A stretch of 64,000 bases of DNA from Silene conica. Taxonomy: Eukaryota; Streptophyta; Magnoliopsida; Caryophyllales; Caryophyllaceae. The translations under genes were made by a program, and so were the position numbers. Positions 10,132 to 22,063 of the stretch are shown piece after piece; the first letter of the stretch is position 1, and each line of letters opens with the position of its first letter. The stretch covers positions 29,782,703 to 29,846,702 of the forward strand of contig CM055312.2 in the NCBI GenBank assembly GCA_029255685.2. The letters run 5' to 3'. Below the pieces are notes generated by a model. The model worked only from the letters and a program-made list of their open reading frames with translations, was not told the origin of the DNA and did no database searches.

Positions 10132-11018
10132 ATCAAGCGCTCGTACAATGGGGAAGATGTCAATAACTTCGATTCAGCTATTGTCCGTGCTGTTCATATC
10201 GTTATTTCCATTGTTATCGTTAGATGGTCACTAAATTAAACTACCCTTGTCATTAACTATATTCACACAATATCAGGGAACAAAATAGGCGGGGGAAGTG
10301 GCGTCGATATCAATAACTTTGATTCCGCTATTGTCTGTGCTCTTCATAACGTTATTTCCATTGTTATTTTTATACGATCGCTAAATTAGACTACCTTCGT
10401 CATTAACTATATTGACACACAATATCATAGTGAAATTGAAATGATTGTTTTCATCCATTTTTAACTTAAGTATATTGCTTACCATAAAAGTTACATGGCC
10501 TTATTGGTCATACTTACATCATCATTCATACATTGTAATAGTTAAAAAGTACATATTTAGCAACTAAACTAGCTTTATACATCATATCTATTAACCATAC
10601 CCATACCCATACCCATACCCAATGCTATAGTATAGGCCATGTGGTTATTGTACTAATCCTTACTTTAAGGGATTTTGATTATGTGATATACACCTATGAT
10701 ATATACAATGGAATGTCGTGACAATTATACCTACATTAACATTCTGTCAAATATCTAAGATTCTTTATCAAATACGAAGATAACAATGTAATTGTAGCTT
10801 AACATGTTTCTTGTTTGATATATTTAATAGCCATTTACAAATAAATTCTTGCATAAGTTATGTTTTTTGTATATGCTATGTCTTAAATGTCATATATTTA
10901 TGCAGGATGAGCTGCAAGTAAGGAAAAGACTGTTTAGACGCTTATTGTTAATAACATGTGTTCATTGGTTTGTTTGTAGTGGTCTACGATTAATGGTCAC
11001 GCTTGTTGTTTTTCACAA
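10132..11018 (+). other. Pre-gene segment with a 150-bp tandem duplication
   Basis: Two copies of a roughly 120-150-bp unit lie at about 10151-10275 and 10301-10430 (period 150; landmark CAATAACTT at 10161 and 10311). They are about 85% identical by eye. The unit does not match any element in the window. The rest, to the start of the first dsRBD-like gene, is AT-rich and contains a CCATAC microsatellite (10594-10621). No coding sequence seen. Confidence 0.5.
10151..10430 (+). repeat. Tandem duplication, 150-bp period, two copies
   Basis: Corresponding landmarks in the two copies are GCTATTGTCCGTGCT / GCTATTGTCTGTGCT and GTCATTAACTATATT in both. Point differences are scattered, so the duplication is old. 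Confidence 0.75.
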
Positions 11019-11991
11019 ATGCTACAAGTTGCTCCAACCCAGATTGTTGTACCGTACCATCCTCTGCTGAAACAGATTACATATGTATTACACTTTTCGG
11101 ATCCTGTATACCATATGTTAGATATATTTAAAAACAATGTATATTTGGTGGTGAAGACGAATATTGTGTTTTCGACTAATGGAGTTATGGAGCTGACATA
11201 TGTGGGTGGCTACGTTGATACGATTGAGGAGTCCTGTGAAGTTGCTGCAAAAAAAAGCCGTCAATGATGTTATCAGACGATGAGCTGTTGTCGTCCAGGA
11301 CCTTACTTTTGAACGATGTGTTACTTTGGAGCGTTGTAGTGAGCTTTATAATTTGAAGCGGAGAGAGCTGCATAATATTGTCAGGAAACATACTGAATAT
11401 GGTTTAAAGGATAAATCGTGTATTGATCCTGTGAGCATTACACATGTTTATCTTAGTTATATGCCTCTCCTTATCAAGATTATCAAGACATATGCAGTCC
11501 AGTGCACATCGTTGGGATCGGTCAGGCATGGCGATGGGCAGTACAGTGCTTGGATTACTATCAGATCTCCACCAAGTGGTGCTTTGAATTCGAGTTTTAT
11601 TGGGTTATGTTGTGATACACTTGATGATGCTAAAAACAGCTTGGCTAAGAAAGTTGTCACTTATTTGATATCAACCTACAACCTTGAGATTATTGATGTA
11701 AATTATCAATCTTTAAAGTCAGAGATGGCTGCATTGTTTTGTAAACTAGAGTTAGAAAGCTACTTAACTGTGAGGGAGAGGGTGTATGAGATTTCGAACG
11801 AACCTGAGTTTACAAACACCCTCATTGAGCGGAATGAAACAACATTAGGTTGTGTGATTGACTATATCCCAAAAATTGTTCCAGCTGCCCCCAAAGTGAC
11901 TAGAAGGAGCAGCCGTTTTGCAAGTCCTGAAAATGTTGTTCATTGCGTAGCGGGGGGGATTCCTGTCACCTACAAAATTGCACCAATATAG
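11019..11991 (+). pseudogene. Decayed gene with two dsRBD-like repeat domains (copy 1)
   Basis: The first part (11019-11267) reads to TYVGGYVDTIEESCEVAAKK, then breaks at an A8 run (11249-11256). In the next frame it continues AVNDVIRR, hits a TGA, then continues QDLTFERC to SELYNLKRRELHNI and on to 11991. Each half holds a beta-beta-alpha unit: first YVGG...SCEVAAKKAVNDVI, then YSAWITIRSPP...AKNSLAKKVVTYLISTYN. This resembles the C-terminal half of a double-stranded-RNA-binding domain, where a basic helix follows the strands. It is paralogous to 13509-14300. I do not recognise the full protein. The one-base frameshift and the stop make it non-functional. dsRBD is an inference from the fold pattern. 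Confidence 0.5.
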
Positions 11992-13508
11992 GATTCAGAT
12001 GATTAATCCATAGTTCCCTAACGTCGCAGTTCTTGTATTATTATGTGTGGGAGTATTCTAAGTCCGTATTTTTTGGGGTTTATCAGGTTTCGTATATTTG
12101 TTTAGCATTGCGAGGTTGAAATGTCATACTGTGTTCTTGAAGTTGTATTTCCGCAATGACAAGTATATTTTGCTTAATGTATCAGTTTTCTGTCCTTGGT
12201 AGTAGCGTCGAAAACCATAACGTTGCAGTGCTTCTGATACTATCTTATATATGTTCAGACTCATTATATCTATGGACTGTGCTGTTATTTACACCACACT
12301 TTTCATTTACTAAATTAATCGTTTGTTTTAGTGCATTGTTTTACTGTCCAACGTTGCTGATATAGGCTATTGAATATGTGATAACCTAAACGATTTAATT
12401 TGTACTGGTAATGGGATTATATTCTATCAGTAGCACGACAAAGGCAGCGTTAACGAACATACAACTTCCATTTGACAACGTATGTATTCAGGTATATGAT
12501 AATCAACCTTAAAGATTACTCCTTCAAATCTCTACGTCCAACCGGATATCCCATGTAATGTGAAGTATAAAGCTAATTATGATTAAATATGTTTTGTGTA
12601 GCTAATTGTGTCATTACACATATTTGTAAACTATTCTGGTTGTTGTGGCTCCCTTTTTAACCAGTCAGAACCCCTATACTGTACTTGATAGTACTTATCA
12701 GCCATGACTCTACACAGCAAATCAGTATGAAACAGTGGGTAGTAGATAGGCAATCAACTATATATTAATCCTATCAGATCCAAAGCATGGTGCCAAATAT
12801 AACCGTCTGTGTCTTACACACAACCATACTTGTAACTGATTTTTAACTTGCTTTTTTTATTGCCTCTTTGTAATCTTATGTCATCACAACATTACTTATC
12901 TGACGTCAATTGTGGCACTTACCTTAATAAAAACTATATATATTCATACATGGAAAATCATTCTTACATCATTCTTCATTCTCAAATTAAATACTTCTAT
13001 TTGTATACACCTCTTAGTATAATCAAAAGGTTTGCATTATGAACTGTTACTTTCTTCGTTATTAATTTGGGTTACCTGATTCTCTAATTGCTTTATGGAT
13101 ACTATTCTGCTTCTCTTACCTGTTGCTGATACCTTATTAGAATTATGTTTGTGTTCCTTATTACCAAAGACATGATATAATTGTATAAATGATCTCTTTT
13201 TAGTCATTTTTTCTGATCTATTCTGTTGATTTACATTGCATATGTCTATCCACAAAGCAAAACTATGATTACATTCAGTTTAAAACATATAAGTTTGTAT
13301 GCACATATTGTACAAAATCATACAGAATGTGCATGGTAGTTCATATAGTACATAACTTTAGTTAGATACAATTGTAATCATTACTGAAATGATTAATCCT
13401 TACACCTATACTAACATAATTTAAGTACTTTGCTAAATGGATAAAACTACTATATGCTTATATATTAAGGTTAGATGTGTAATTCTGTTTGAGATAACCT
13501 GTCTCCAG
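11992..13508. other. Spacer between the two dsRBD-like gene copies
   Basis: AT-rich, with only short frames (12156-12365, 12848-13042, 13037-13255 minus) that have no family features. It probably contains the 3' end of copy 1 and the promoter or 5' introns of copy 2. No transposon termini found. Confidence 0.4.
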
Positions 13509-14300
13509 GAGATGCTGACACCAGCTATACAAATATCAATTCATTTACGACCTTTGCTCAATACGATAACCAACTTGATGGAGTTTGAGGAACCGCGGTA
13601 TGCCATGTATGATTCAGGGCATCACAACGCGTCTGTTACTGTTAAATGTGATTTTGCTGAAGAAGAATATGTTTACGTAGGTGGTGTGTCATCTAATTTT
13701 GATGTTTCGTGCGAGCAGGCAGCACGACTGGCTGTAACAGACCTGATAGAAAAGTATGACATATATATTGTAGACTTCACAACTGCATTAAAACAATCCC
13801 ACGATAGATGTGCTAATCTCTGGAGGTTGAAACAGGAAGAATTGAGACGCTTAACAAAGGGACTCCCTAAAGTTCCATTGGTAGAAGAATTTGATTGTCC
13901 TGAGTTATTTCATTACCAAACCCTTTCTTTGGACATGGTGTCTGTTTTGCAGATTATTGCTGGCAGACTCCCTGTACAATGTAGCTCCATAACTACCCTA
14001 GAGCAAACACCTTCAAGGTTCACATCATGGTTGACTATAAGTCGTGAAGGGGTTGAGTGTGGTCCTACTCATATTGTTGGTGAAATAGCCTCATCAAAAT
14101 ATATATCAGAGCAAGCACTTGCTTGAAAACTATTCAATATTTGATCCCTATATATAATATTGACTTAATTGATGCAAATTATGCGCCTGAAGAGGTAAAA
14201 TTAGCTGCCTTGACCTGTGAGTGTGCGAGGAACAAGTTCCTTAGAATCATTTGCTAGCATCTTAGGGAGCTACGTTGGGAACCCAGAATGGGATTCCAGA
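13509..14300 (+). pseudogene. Decayed gene with dsRBD-like repeat domains (copy 2), split by gypsy-A
   Basis: The likely exon starts after an acceptor TCTCCAG at 13508 and is open to 14126; the ORF itself starts at 13437. It reads EMLTPAIQISIHLRPLL, aligned with MLQVAPTQIVVPYHPLL of copy 1. It continues through YVYVGGVSSNF, SCEQAARLAVTDLIEKYDI and LWRLKQEELRRL, each with a counterpart in copy 1. A second strand-rich unit (SWLTISREGVECGPTHIVGE) follows. The stop at 14124-14126 is bypassed in another frame by TIQYLIPIYNIDLIDANY, matching copy 1 VTYLISTYNLEIIDVNY, so a frameshift lies there. Gypsy-A then splits the gene at CCAGA (14296-14300). The dsRBD identity is inferred. Confidence 0.5.
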
Positions 14301-17066
14301 TGTAACATCCCGTATTTTCGTAAATTATTTTAAAGGTTTTAAATTATTTTACGGAATAAAATAATATTTTAAGATAAATTGTTAAGTTATTTTTAAATCT
14401 TCCGTTAAGATCCGTCTTAAGAAACCTTAAGTCCTTAAGATGTTAATAACTTGGCATGTCTTCAACCCGACTCATAAAACCCGTTCACAAACAAGTGATC
14501 CGACTCATTTAAGGAAGGACACTACTTAACCCTAAATAAGACCCTTCTATCGACATTTGCCATTTCTCAAAAACACAAACACTGTTTCATTCATTCTTCA
14601 TTTCTCCTTCTCTTTTCAAGCTTAAGATCAACTTTTCGAGCTCTTCCCAAACCCGAATCAAGGTAAGTCATACATTTTCGGAATCCTTGCGAAGTTTCCA
14701 AGACATCTATCTCTTTCAATTTCGATTTCGTTCAACTTGAAAAAGGCGCTGTTTTGAGTAATTTCCGTTCTAGGGCTCTAAAAACCGTTTTCTTTGTTGT
14801 AGGAGCGGATTTAGAGGATCTTGAGGTCAATAGCTTCATTGTGGAAGAGGAGCTAGGAGCATAAATCGCTTTTGAGGTGACAATTACGAGTTACTCGACT
14901 ATTTTGTTAAATTAGCACATTTCTTACTTGTGGAAGTTTCTGATTTTTATTGTTGTTGATGTTGTTTGGACTTAGAAACATGATAGGGTGTAGTCGTATT
15001 TGACATTCACATGATTAGGTTGATGTTCATATGATTATTTGCACATTTTCAGTTTTTATATCCTTAAGACGAATATAAAGTTTGATGTGGAAATGTGTTT
15101 GTTGATGAGATTTCTACTTGTTTATGTATCCTAAGATTGATATATATGTTGGGTATCATTTACATGTTGCGAATTTCGAGAATTGGTATCGATTTTAGTT
15201 GAGTTTGAGGATTCCTGTAAGTCGCGATTTTAGGCTCAGGGATTCTGAGCCGGTCGACCGGCTGGGAGTGCGTTTAGGTTACTTTGCGTGTTTTTTGCGA
15301 ATTGAGCTGAAGGGGTGCTCAGCCGGTACGCCGGCCGCCTGTCGACCGGTTGAGGCACCCATTGTTGTCTTCTTCTTGTTTAAGCATGGGAAAGAAGGGG
15401 AATAGGAGAAAGGTTCCCCAGCCGGGTGGTCGGCGGCCGGTCGACCGGCTGGGAGCCCCTTCCCATAATTTTCATTGTTTTAAAGGCTTTTATGGTGTAA
15501 GAGTTGCCAGATGGTTGGCCGGCAGCCTTCCTCTGACCGGCTGGGAGCCCTTGACACTCTAAAATTGTTTTATATTTTGATCGGCTAGTCCGATTTGTTT
15601 GAGACTCGTTCTGTGTACCTTGTATGTGTGTTTGAGATCCCCGAAGGATGGACGGCACTATATTGGGTTCGGGAATGGAGAGAGTATAGAGACCCCCCGG
15701 TCGGGTAACCGAAAGAGAAACCGGCTCTCCCTCAACTTAGTTCCCGGGATCAATTAAGTGTTGTTTAGAAGTCTAGAAGATTAGAACTAAGGATGTGGTT
15801 GTAGTGTATACATCGGAATATGTCTGAGCTGGGACAGTTATAGTACGATATATATGCTTTTGTATAGATGTGTATTAAGGTATGCCTTAAGTTGGCCTCT
15901 GAGCTTAATACGTGAACTAGTTGCCATATATGGGGATATGCCTTAAGTTGGCCTCTGAGCCCTTTATGTGTTTTTCCTGTCGTGTCTGAGATATGCCTTA
16001 AGTTGGCCTCTGAGCTCAGACATGTTATTATGTGATCGCGTCAGTCTATGCCTTAAGTTGGCCTCTGAGTTTAACGAGTGGAGCAGTTGTACAACGTGGT
16101 AGCTAGGGTGTGATGCCTTGCCTGGAGTACAGTAGTTGATGCTAGAGTATGGCTTAAGCTGACCTCTGAGTCTAGTGTCATGTGATGTAGTAAGGGAGTA
16201 TGCCTTAAGCTGGCCTCTGAGTTCCTTGCTTGTGATTGTGAATTTGGATGCTAGTCTATGCCTTAAGTTGGCCTCTGAGTCTAGTGTCTTGTTGATTAGC
16301 AAGGTCTATGCTTTAAGTTGGCCTCTAAGTCCTTGTTTGTCAAAGTGAATTGGTATCTAGGTTATGTCTTGAGTTGACCGCTGAACCTTTATACTTGCTG
16401 ATTGATTGTGACAGATTGAGTGTTTTGATTTTAGAACTGTTCATCCAAGGCATTGGGTGACTCTTAGTCTAGTTTCGTAAATGGTTTGTATTGAAAGACC
16501 CCCCGGCTGGGCAACCGGACGGGAAACCGGCTCTCCTTCCAAATAGTTCCGAAGTTGGTTGAGAGTCTTGCATAGTGTTTGCATGCTGACTTGAGATTCA
16601 GATATTGAGTTTTATATGCTTCACATGTTATATATATATGTTGGCGTATGTTGTATGTTTATGTGTTACGTGTCGTTACAAATGGTGGCTAGGAGAACTC
16701 TAGTCAATCCCCACTGATTGTGGCGTACATGTTTACATGTATGTAGGTACATGACAGGTGGTTGGCAGAGGGTTGCATGGAGCTAGCGAGCGATGATCCT
16801 ATTCATTGATTTGACTTACACTTTTGCGTTAGCTAGACTCTAGACTTTCATTTCAGTTTTGAGCGCCTGTAGGGATGTGCCATCCCAGGCTGTTTGTATA
16901 TATTTGCTTTCAGTACTTATACTTATACTTATCTATGTTTGTCTATATCAGTTGTTTCAGTTTTAGTTTTAATTCACCTCGTTTTTATGCATGTTAAAGT
17001 TTAAATTCCGCTTAAATTTTGGCATGTTTTGTATGTTTTATTTCCGCTGTGACGAGGGGTTTTACA
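14301..17066 (+). repeat. Gypsy-A 5' LTR
   Basis: It starts TGTAACATCCCG and ends GGGGTTTTACA. It contains a CT-rich leader with a splice-donor-like AAGGTAAGT (about 14660-14668), clusters of GTCGACC palindromes (15249-15545), and a block of nine spaced copies of a 24-bp core (15881-16386). That block is bracketed by two copies of a GACCCCCCGG...AACCGG...ACCGGCTCTCC motif (about 15690-15733 and 16498-16535). Confidence 0.9.
15881..16386 (+). repeat. Nine spaced copies of a 24-bp LTR motif, about 55-bp period
   Basis: The core begins TATGCCTTAAGTTGGCCTCT and continues GAGC/T. Copies start at 15881, 15937, 15992, 16047, 16148, 16199, 16257, 16307 and 16363. Spacing is 50-58 bp except one interval of 101, which fits a lost copy. 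Spacers differ from each other. The 3' LTR has the same array (from about 33235). Confidence 0.9.
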
Positions 17067-17068
17067 GT

Positions 17069-17080
17069 TGGTATTAGAGC
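17069..17080 (+). promoter_or_regulatory. Gypsy-A primer binding site (initiator tRNA-Met type)
   Basis: TGGTATTAGAGC lies 2 bp after the LTR end and matches the plant consensus TGGTATCAGAGC except for one C-to-T change. Confidence 0.85.
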
Positions 17081-17232
17081 GTTATCGCTCCCGACGCACT
17101 CATGTAACCCCCAACCTTAACTTGACCATATAATTGAATAATGAATGAGAGATGGGGTAGATTTAAGGACTTATATTGTAGTCTATTTGTGATTGTTAAT
17201 TGATAAGTTAACACTTGCTTTTCTTTTGAAGG

Positions 17233-18008
17233 ATGCTGAGGAATACAGCTGCTGAAATTACGATAATGCAAGCGCTTATTCAAGTGCTTGAGAACCAGAG
17301 ACATCAAGCTGAGACTGTTCCTCCACCTCCTCCGCCATGCAATGATGCCAACAGACCTGATGGCTTTTCATGGATTGCTTCACAGATGTCCAGGAGTCAC
17401 GCGAAGACCTACGGAGGCGAAGTTGATCCCGTTGCTCTTTCTGAGTTGTTTCGTGAGATGGAGAAGAGTTTTGCCATGTATTTAGTAGTCAGAGAGGATA
17501 GGGTGCGTCTAGCCATTCACTTTTTGACTTTGGAGGCTGATAGATGGTGAACTTTGACTGGTCTGACTTTTGTTCTGGATCTGCTATTTGACTAGGAAGC
17601 TTTTAAGGAGAAGATTGAGACTAGATTCTATCCTAAGGAGCTTCGATCACAGAGACTTAAGGAGTTCAAGGACCTGAAGTAGGGAAAGATGTCCGTACAG
17701 GAGTTCACCGATAAATTCAACCACCTTGCACATTTTGCTTCGAGATTCGTGAGAGATGAGGCTGATAGGGTTTAATTCTATCAAGGGAATTTGGGACCCC
17801 GCAATGAGGGTATGGTCCGCCGAGATTCTACTTCCTTTGTTGAGGTTTATGATGATGTTATCCAGGCTGAGAGTTCTATTCGAGCTATTGATGCTGAGAC
17901 CCGTGTTGCGACTGCTAGTGCTTCTTCACACCAGAAGTCTATCTACAAGGGAAAGAGGCCTTTTGTTCCATCTTCTGCACCTGCCACTTCTCAGAAGAAG
18001 CGGTTTTG
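17233..18008 (+). pseudogene. Gypsy-A gag (capsid part), multiply interrupted
   Basis: The frame starting MLRNTAAEIT at 17233 contains a coiled N-terminus, a Pro run and the gypsy gag landmarks DPVALSELFREMEKSF and FKEKIETRFYPKELR...FKDLK...SVQEFTDKFNHLA. In-frame stops interrupt it at 17548 (after DRW), 17594 (FD-stop-EAF), 17680 (LK-stop-GKM) and 17773 (RV-stop-FYQ). A frameshift near 18002-18008 separates it from the zinc-knuckle segment. All the stops are explained by C-to-T or G-to-A transitions from expected codons (TGG, CAG, CAA). Gag would form the cytoplasmic virus-like particle; this copy cannot. Confidence 0.85.
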
Positions 18009-19799
18009 AGAGATTTTCTGAACCGGTCGCTAAGACCATTGTTCACACTGACACTGCTTCGAGTGTTTGCCACCGTTGTGGTAAACTATCTCATCCGGGT
18101 TTTGATTGCTTCAAGAATGCCTACAAGTGTTACACCTGCAATAGATTTGGGCATAGGTCTTATGAGTGTCCTGAGAGGAACACTGCACTTGGCAAGGCTG
18201 CCACTGCTGCTGCAGCTACTAGAGGAGGCAAGGCGAAGGGGAAGATCTTTGTTATGACCAGAGCAGAGGCTGAGGCTCATCCTGACATCGTTGCTGGTAT
18301 CTTTTCTGTTCTAGGCGCTGAGTGCCTGATTTTATTTGATACTGGTGCTTCTCTATCGTTCATATCGACCCAGTTCGCCGATAGACTAGCTCTGGAGTCT
18401 TCTGTTGTTGAGGAGACTTCCATCTCATTGCCTTCGGGAGACGTTTTCTCATGCTCTTCTTCCCATAGGGATGTTCCGATTATTATTGGTTGTGCCACAT
18501 TTCCAGCGGACTTACTGAGATTTCCTCTTGAGGAATTTGACATTATCCTCGGTATGGATTGGTTATCGCGATACCACGCTCGCTTCGAGTGTCGCGACCA
18601 GAAAATCTGCTTGAGGAGTTCTTCAGGAGTTCGTGTTTTTTATAGGGGAACTCTCCCCAAAAAGGGTGTTCGTGTCATCTCATCGATGAAAGCATCATAT
18701 CTTCTTAGGAAGGGTTGCCAAGCCTTCCTGTGTGTTGTTTCAGCTACGAAGCCATCGCTACCGAAGCTTGAGGATGTAGCTATTGTTCGTGAGTTTCCAG
18801 ATGTCTTTCCAGAGGAGTTATCGGGCATACCTCCTGAGAGGGATGTCGAGTTTACCATTGAGCTTGTTCCAGGTACATGACCTATATCTAAGGCTCCCTA
18901 CCGTATGGCTCCGCCTGAGTTGAAAGAATTGAAGCAGCAACTTGAAGAGATGATAGAGAAAGGGTTCATTCGTTCGAGTGCCTCTCCTTGGGGTGCTCCA
19001 GTTCTTTTCTTCAAGAAGAAAGATGGTTCTATGAGACTTTGCATTGACTATAGGGAATTGAACAGGGTTACGGTGAAGAACCGGTATCCTCTTCCCAGGA
19101 TTGATGACTTGTTCGATCAGCTTAGAGGTGCTTCCAGATTTTCGAAGATTGACCTTCGTTCAGGGTATCATCAGATTCCAGTTAGAGAGGCTGATACTGC
19201 GAAGACTGCCTTCCGTACCAGATATGGGCACTTTGAGTTCGTTGTCATGCCTTTTGGTTTGACGAACGCTCCTGCTATCTTCATGGACCAGATGAACACG
19301 ACGTTCAGTGAGTTCCTAGACACTTGTGTTGTGGTGTTTATCGATGACATCTTGATCTACCCGAAGACAGATGCTGAGCATGCCGAACATATTCGACTGA
19401 TACTTAGGATTCTGCGTCAGCAGAAATGGTTCGCAAAGTTTTCGAAGTGCAAATTTTGGTTATCTCAGGTTGCATTTCTTGGACATGTCATATCTAGCGA
19501 GGGTGTGATGGTTGATCCCGCTAAGATTGAGGTCGTGGTTGATTGGGAAAGTCCCAAAGATGTAGGGGAGATCCGTAGTTTCCTAAGGTTGGCTGGATAC
19601 TACCGTCGGTTCATTGAGGATTTTTCGAGATTGGCTCGTCCGATGACCCAGTTATTGAAGAAAGAAGCCAAGTTTGTTTGGACATATATGTGTGAGAGCT
19701 CATTTCAGGAATTGAAGACCAGACTGACTTCTGCTCCAGTGCTTACTTTGCTAGAGATTGGTGTGGATTTCGATGTCTATTGTGATGCTTCTATGTTAG
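18009..19799 (+). pseudogene. Gypsy-A gag zinc knuckles, protease and reverse transcriptase
   Basis: One frame carries two CCHC knuckles (CHRCGKLSHPGFDC and CYTCNRFGHRSYEC), then the aspartic protease site LFDTGAS at about 18337. A single TGA at 18878 falls where an Arg CGA is expected (GT-stop-PIS). The RT follows: [41 protein letters not shown] and the catalytic FIDDILIY. The RNase H domain begins (VYCDAS) and is cut by gypsy-B at 19800. The RT and RNase H/INT parts remain in the same frame once the insert and its duplicated 5 bp are removed, so the pol frame was open when gypsy-B arrived. Confidence 0.9.
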
Positions 19800-20803
19800 T
19801 GTAACACCCCCATTTATTTAAGGGCCTGTACTAGGACTCCTCAGATAAATAAAGGTGTTACCATCTCGGTTTCCCGAGGCAGTAGATACAAAGAAAGATA
19901 AACAGTACTTTAACTTAGATTTAAACTCAAAACATGTTCTTACATAACCAAAATATATAAAACTGTTCTGTTCAAAATAAAGGTACAACTCATCAACTGC
20001 TATTATGTCATCTAGACTCTAGGCAAGTCCGGGTCCGCTGCTTCTCCCTTCCCAAAGCTCCCAAAGTCTTATACCTGTCAATCTGCTCCCCAATACATGG
20101 TTCATCACAGGTGATCACGAATACACAGGGTCAACCACGAGGTTGAGTAGAGAAACTGTAAACAAACCACATTACTATAAATAGAAAGTCAAGCTTCTCC
20201 ACTCCGAATCACAGCCCCTTTTTATCTCCACACCAAACACAGACCCTTTATCTCCACACCAATCACAGACCCTTTATCTCCGCACCATACACAGACCCTT
20301 TATCTTCGCACCACATCGTATCACAGAATTATATATCACAGTATACCAATCATATAACAATATAGATAAGCATGGTTAATATCAACCAATAACAGAGTAC
20401 ACATCTCATATTCGTAGTATTCCCCTACCTCGTAACTGCAGAAGAAAATGGCAAAGTGAACAGCTGTTCTCAAAAGTGCTCCACACGAAAACTTCCACCT
20501 AAAAGTATATTATTTAATTAATAAACTCCCTAATTCTCGTAAAACATGTACACATTCTATTTATAGAAACTTCCTATTTTTAGAAAGTTTTCCCAACAAC
20601 CGAGTTACTCAAAATAGTAACTCTCTAAATATAGTAGCTTCTAAAAATAGTAACTCCCACAATTAAATAAACACTTGGGTTTTGAAATTCAAAAACTAAA
20701 TCTTTACCATAAATACTAATTATATAAATACCATAAATATCATATTGCCTCAAAAATACAAATATTCTAAAGCCATCAATAGAAATAATAAAAATAGTAA
20801 CAA

Positions 20804-20835
<32 letters not shown>

Positions 20836-22045
20836 TAACACCTTCTTTATCACGGCCCAACACCCGACACACCACAATTAACCCCTCCTAACTCCACCGT
20901 TAAATCACCACTACCACCAACCACCACGGCCCCGCGTACCCAGTACCACCAACAACTCCGGCGACCACTGCCCACCAGGTCGCCGGCCACCAGTGGTTTG
21001 AACCAACCCCATAACTTCGCCCGAGAGACTCACGCGACCCCTCGGCAGACCCTCCTTGACACCCCTGTCGACGGCCCACCAGACCAACCCACCACGTACC
21101 ACTGACACCAACATGCTCCCTGGACAGCAGACGCCTAACCACGGTGGTACCACCGCGTCGACCTCCCCCGAGTCAACGGTGGTACCATCCCCCAAACCAC
21201 CCTGTACACGCATTCCCCAAAACAGAGCCGAACAGAGGAAACGAATCCCCCTGTCAACAACTCCTCACTCGTCTGAACCCACCGTGCCTACCACCAAGAC
21301 GACCTCCTGACTACCACCCAACTTTCTGACTTCTGACCCGTACCAAAGAAAACACGAAACCCAATCTGACACCTACACTAACATAACCTGGTCGTGACAA
21401 CAGAGAAAACGCCAACCCAGAACTCCTCACTGACCCGTAACAAACCGCCCTTAGCCACCGCCTTTACCCCAAACGACCACCACCGACTCCACCACGTATA
21501 ACATTACATGACATACTATGCAAATCACACAAAACGAATAAGAAAAGAAGACTTAAAACATGATTACTTATGTGACTAAAACCACAGATCAAAACAGGAA
21601 GATAACGATGTGTGAGACATACCAGAATCCTACTCAATTCGAACCACCTAGCCCTGACCCACGACCACCGTGCTCGGTCTCTTTTACTACTCTGGGGTGG
21701 CGGCTATGCGTGTGAGTTGTTTGAAATGAAAATAGGGTAAAGCCTTGGTCACGATGGAGTGTTAAAATATGACGGCAGAGGGGCTGCTCGTAGGGTTTAG
21801 ATGAGTTGTTTCCATAGCTTAAGCCGTGGGCTTGGATGATAGCACACATCCCAAGGCCCAAATAACGTAATAGGTGGTCTAGGGATCGATCCCCACCATA
21901 ACATAAACATAGCATTAGAAGTCTAGGGTTCGAACCCTTCTAACACCTATTCATACAGCTCGGTTTTATTGCTCGAAAACGTAAGGTAACCCATTGACAT
22001 AACTATTAAACTTAACTATCGAATCTCGATTTTAGAGGTATTACA
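19800..22045 (-). repeat. Gypsy-B 3' LTR (2246 bp)
   Basis: It contains four tandem 29-bp-type repeats built on ACAGACCCTTTATCTCC (about 20213-20313), a short (AAT)9 tract (20808-20834) and the perfect 12-bp palindrome GGGTTCGAACCC (21926-21937). The proline- or glycine-rich frames in 20900-21330 are by-products of its CA-rich composition. Confidence 0.93.
20808..20834 (+). repeat. AAT microsatellite, short allele (gypsy-B 3' LTR)
   Basis: About nine AAT units, in the same LTR position where the other gypsy-B LTR has about 32 units. Confidence 0.95.
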
Positions 22046-22063
22046 GTCTTCCCCCCTTAAATT
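22046..22063 (-). promoter_or_regulatory. Gypsy-B polypurine tract
   Basis: Minus-strand TTTAAGGGGGGAAG ends 2 bp from the 3' LTR, the expected plus-strand primer. Gypsy-C has the same tract at 58949-58961. Confidence 0.85.

Noticed and set aside
10594-10621. Telomere-like repeat
   Set aside because: The unit is CCATAC, not the plant telomere unit TTTAGGG, and there are only about five copies.
15199-15658. Frames in both directions in the gypsy-A 5' LTR (also 32535-33013)
   Set aside because: LTR sequence with GC-rich palindromes; no domain, and altered by indels between the two LTRs.
15964-16302. Minus-strand frame with repeated LRGQLKAY
   Set aside because: Translation of the spaced LTR motif array, not a repeat protein; the counterpart at 33297-33656 is the same.
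15881-16386. Spaced direct repeats looking like a CRISPR array
   Set aside because: The sequence is eukaryotic, the array lies inside a retrotransposon LTR and is duplicated in the other LTR, the cores vary, and there are no cas genes.
20900-21330. Overlapping Gly/Val-rich and Pro/Thr-rich frames, repeated at 28539-28968
   Set aside because: They lie wholly within the gypsy-B LTRs, occur in both LTR copies, and reflect CA-rich composition.
21926-21937. Possible tRNA gene suggested by GGGTTCGAACCC
   Set aside because: No acceptor stem, anticodon arm or D arm can be placed around it.
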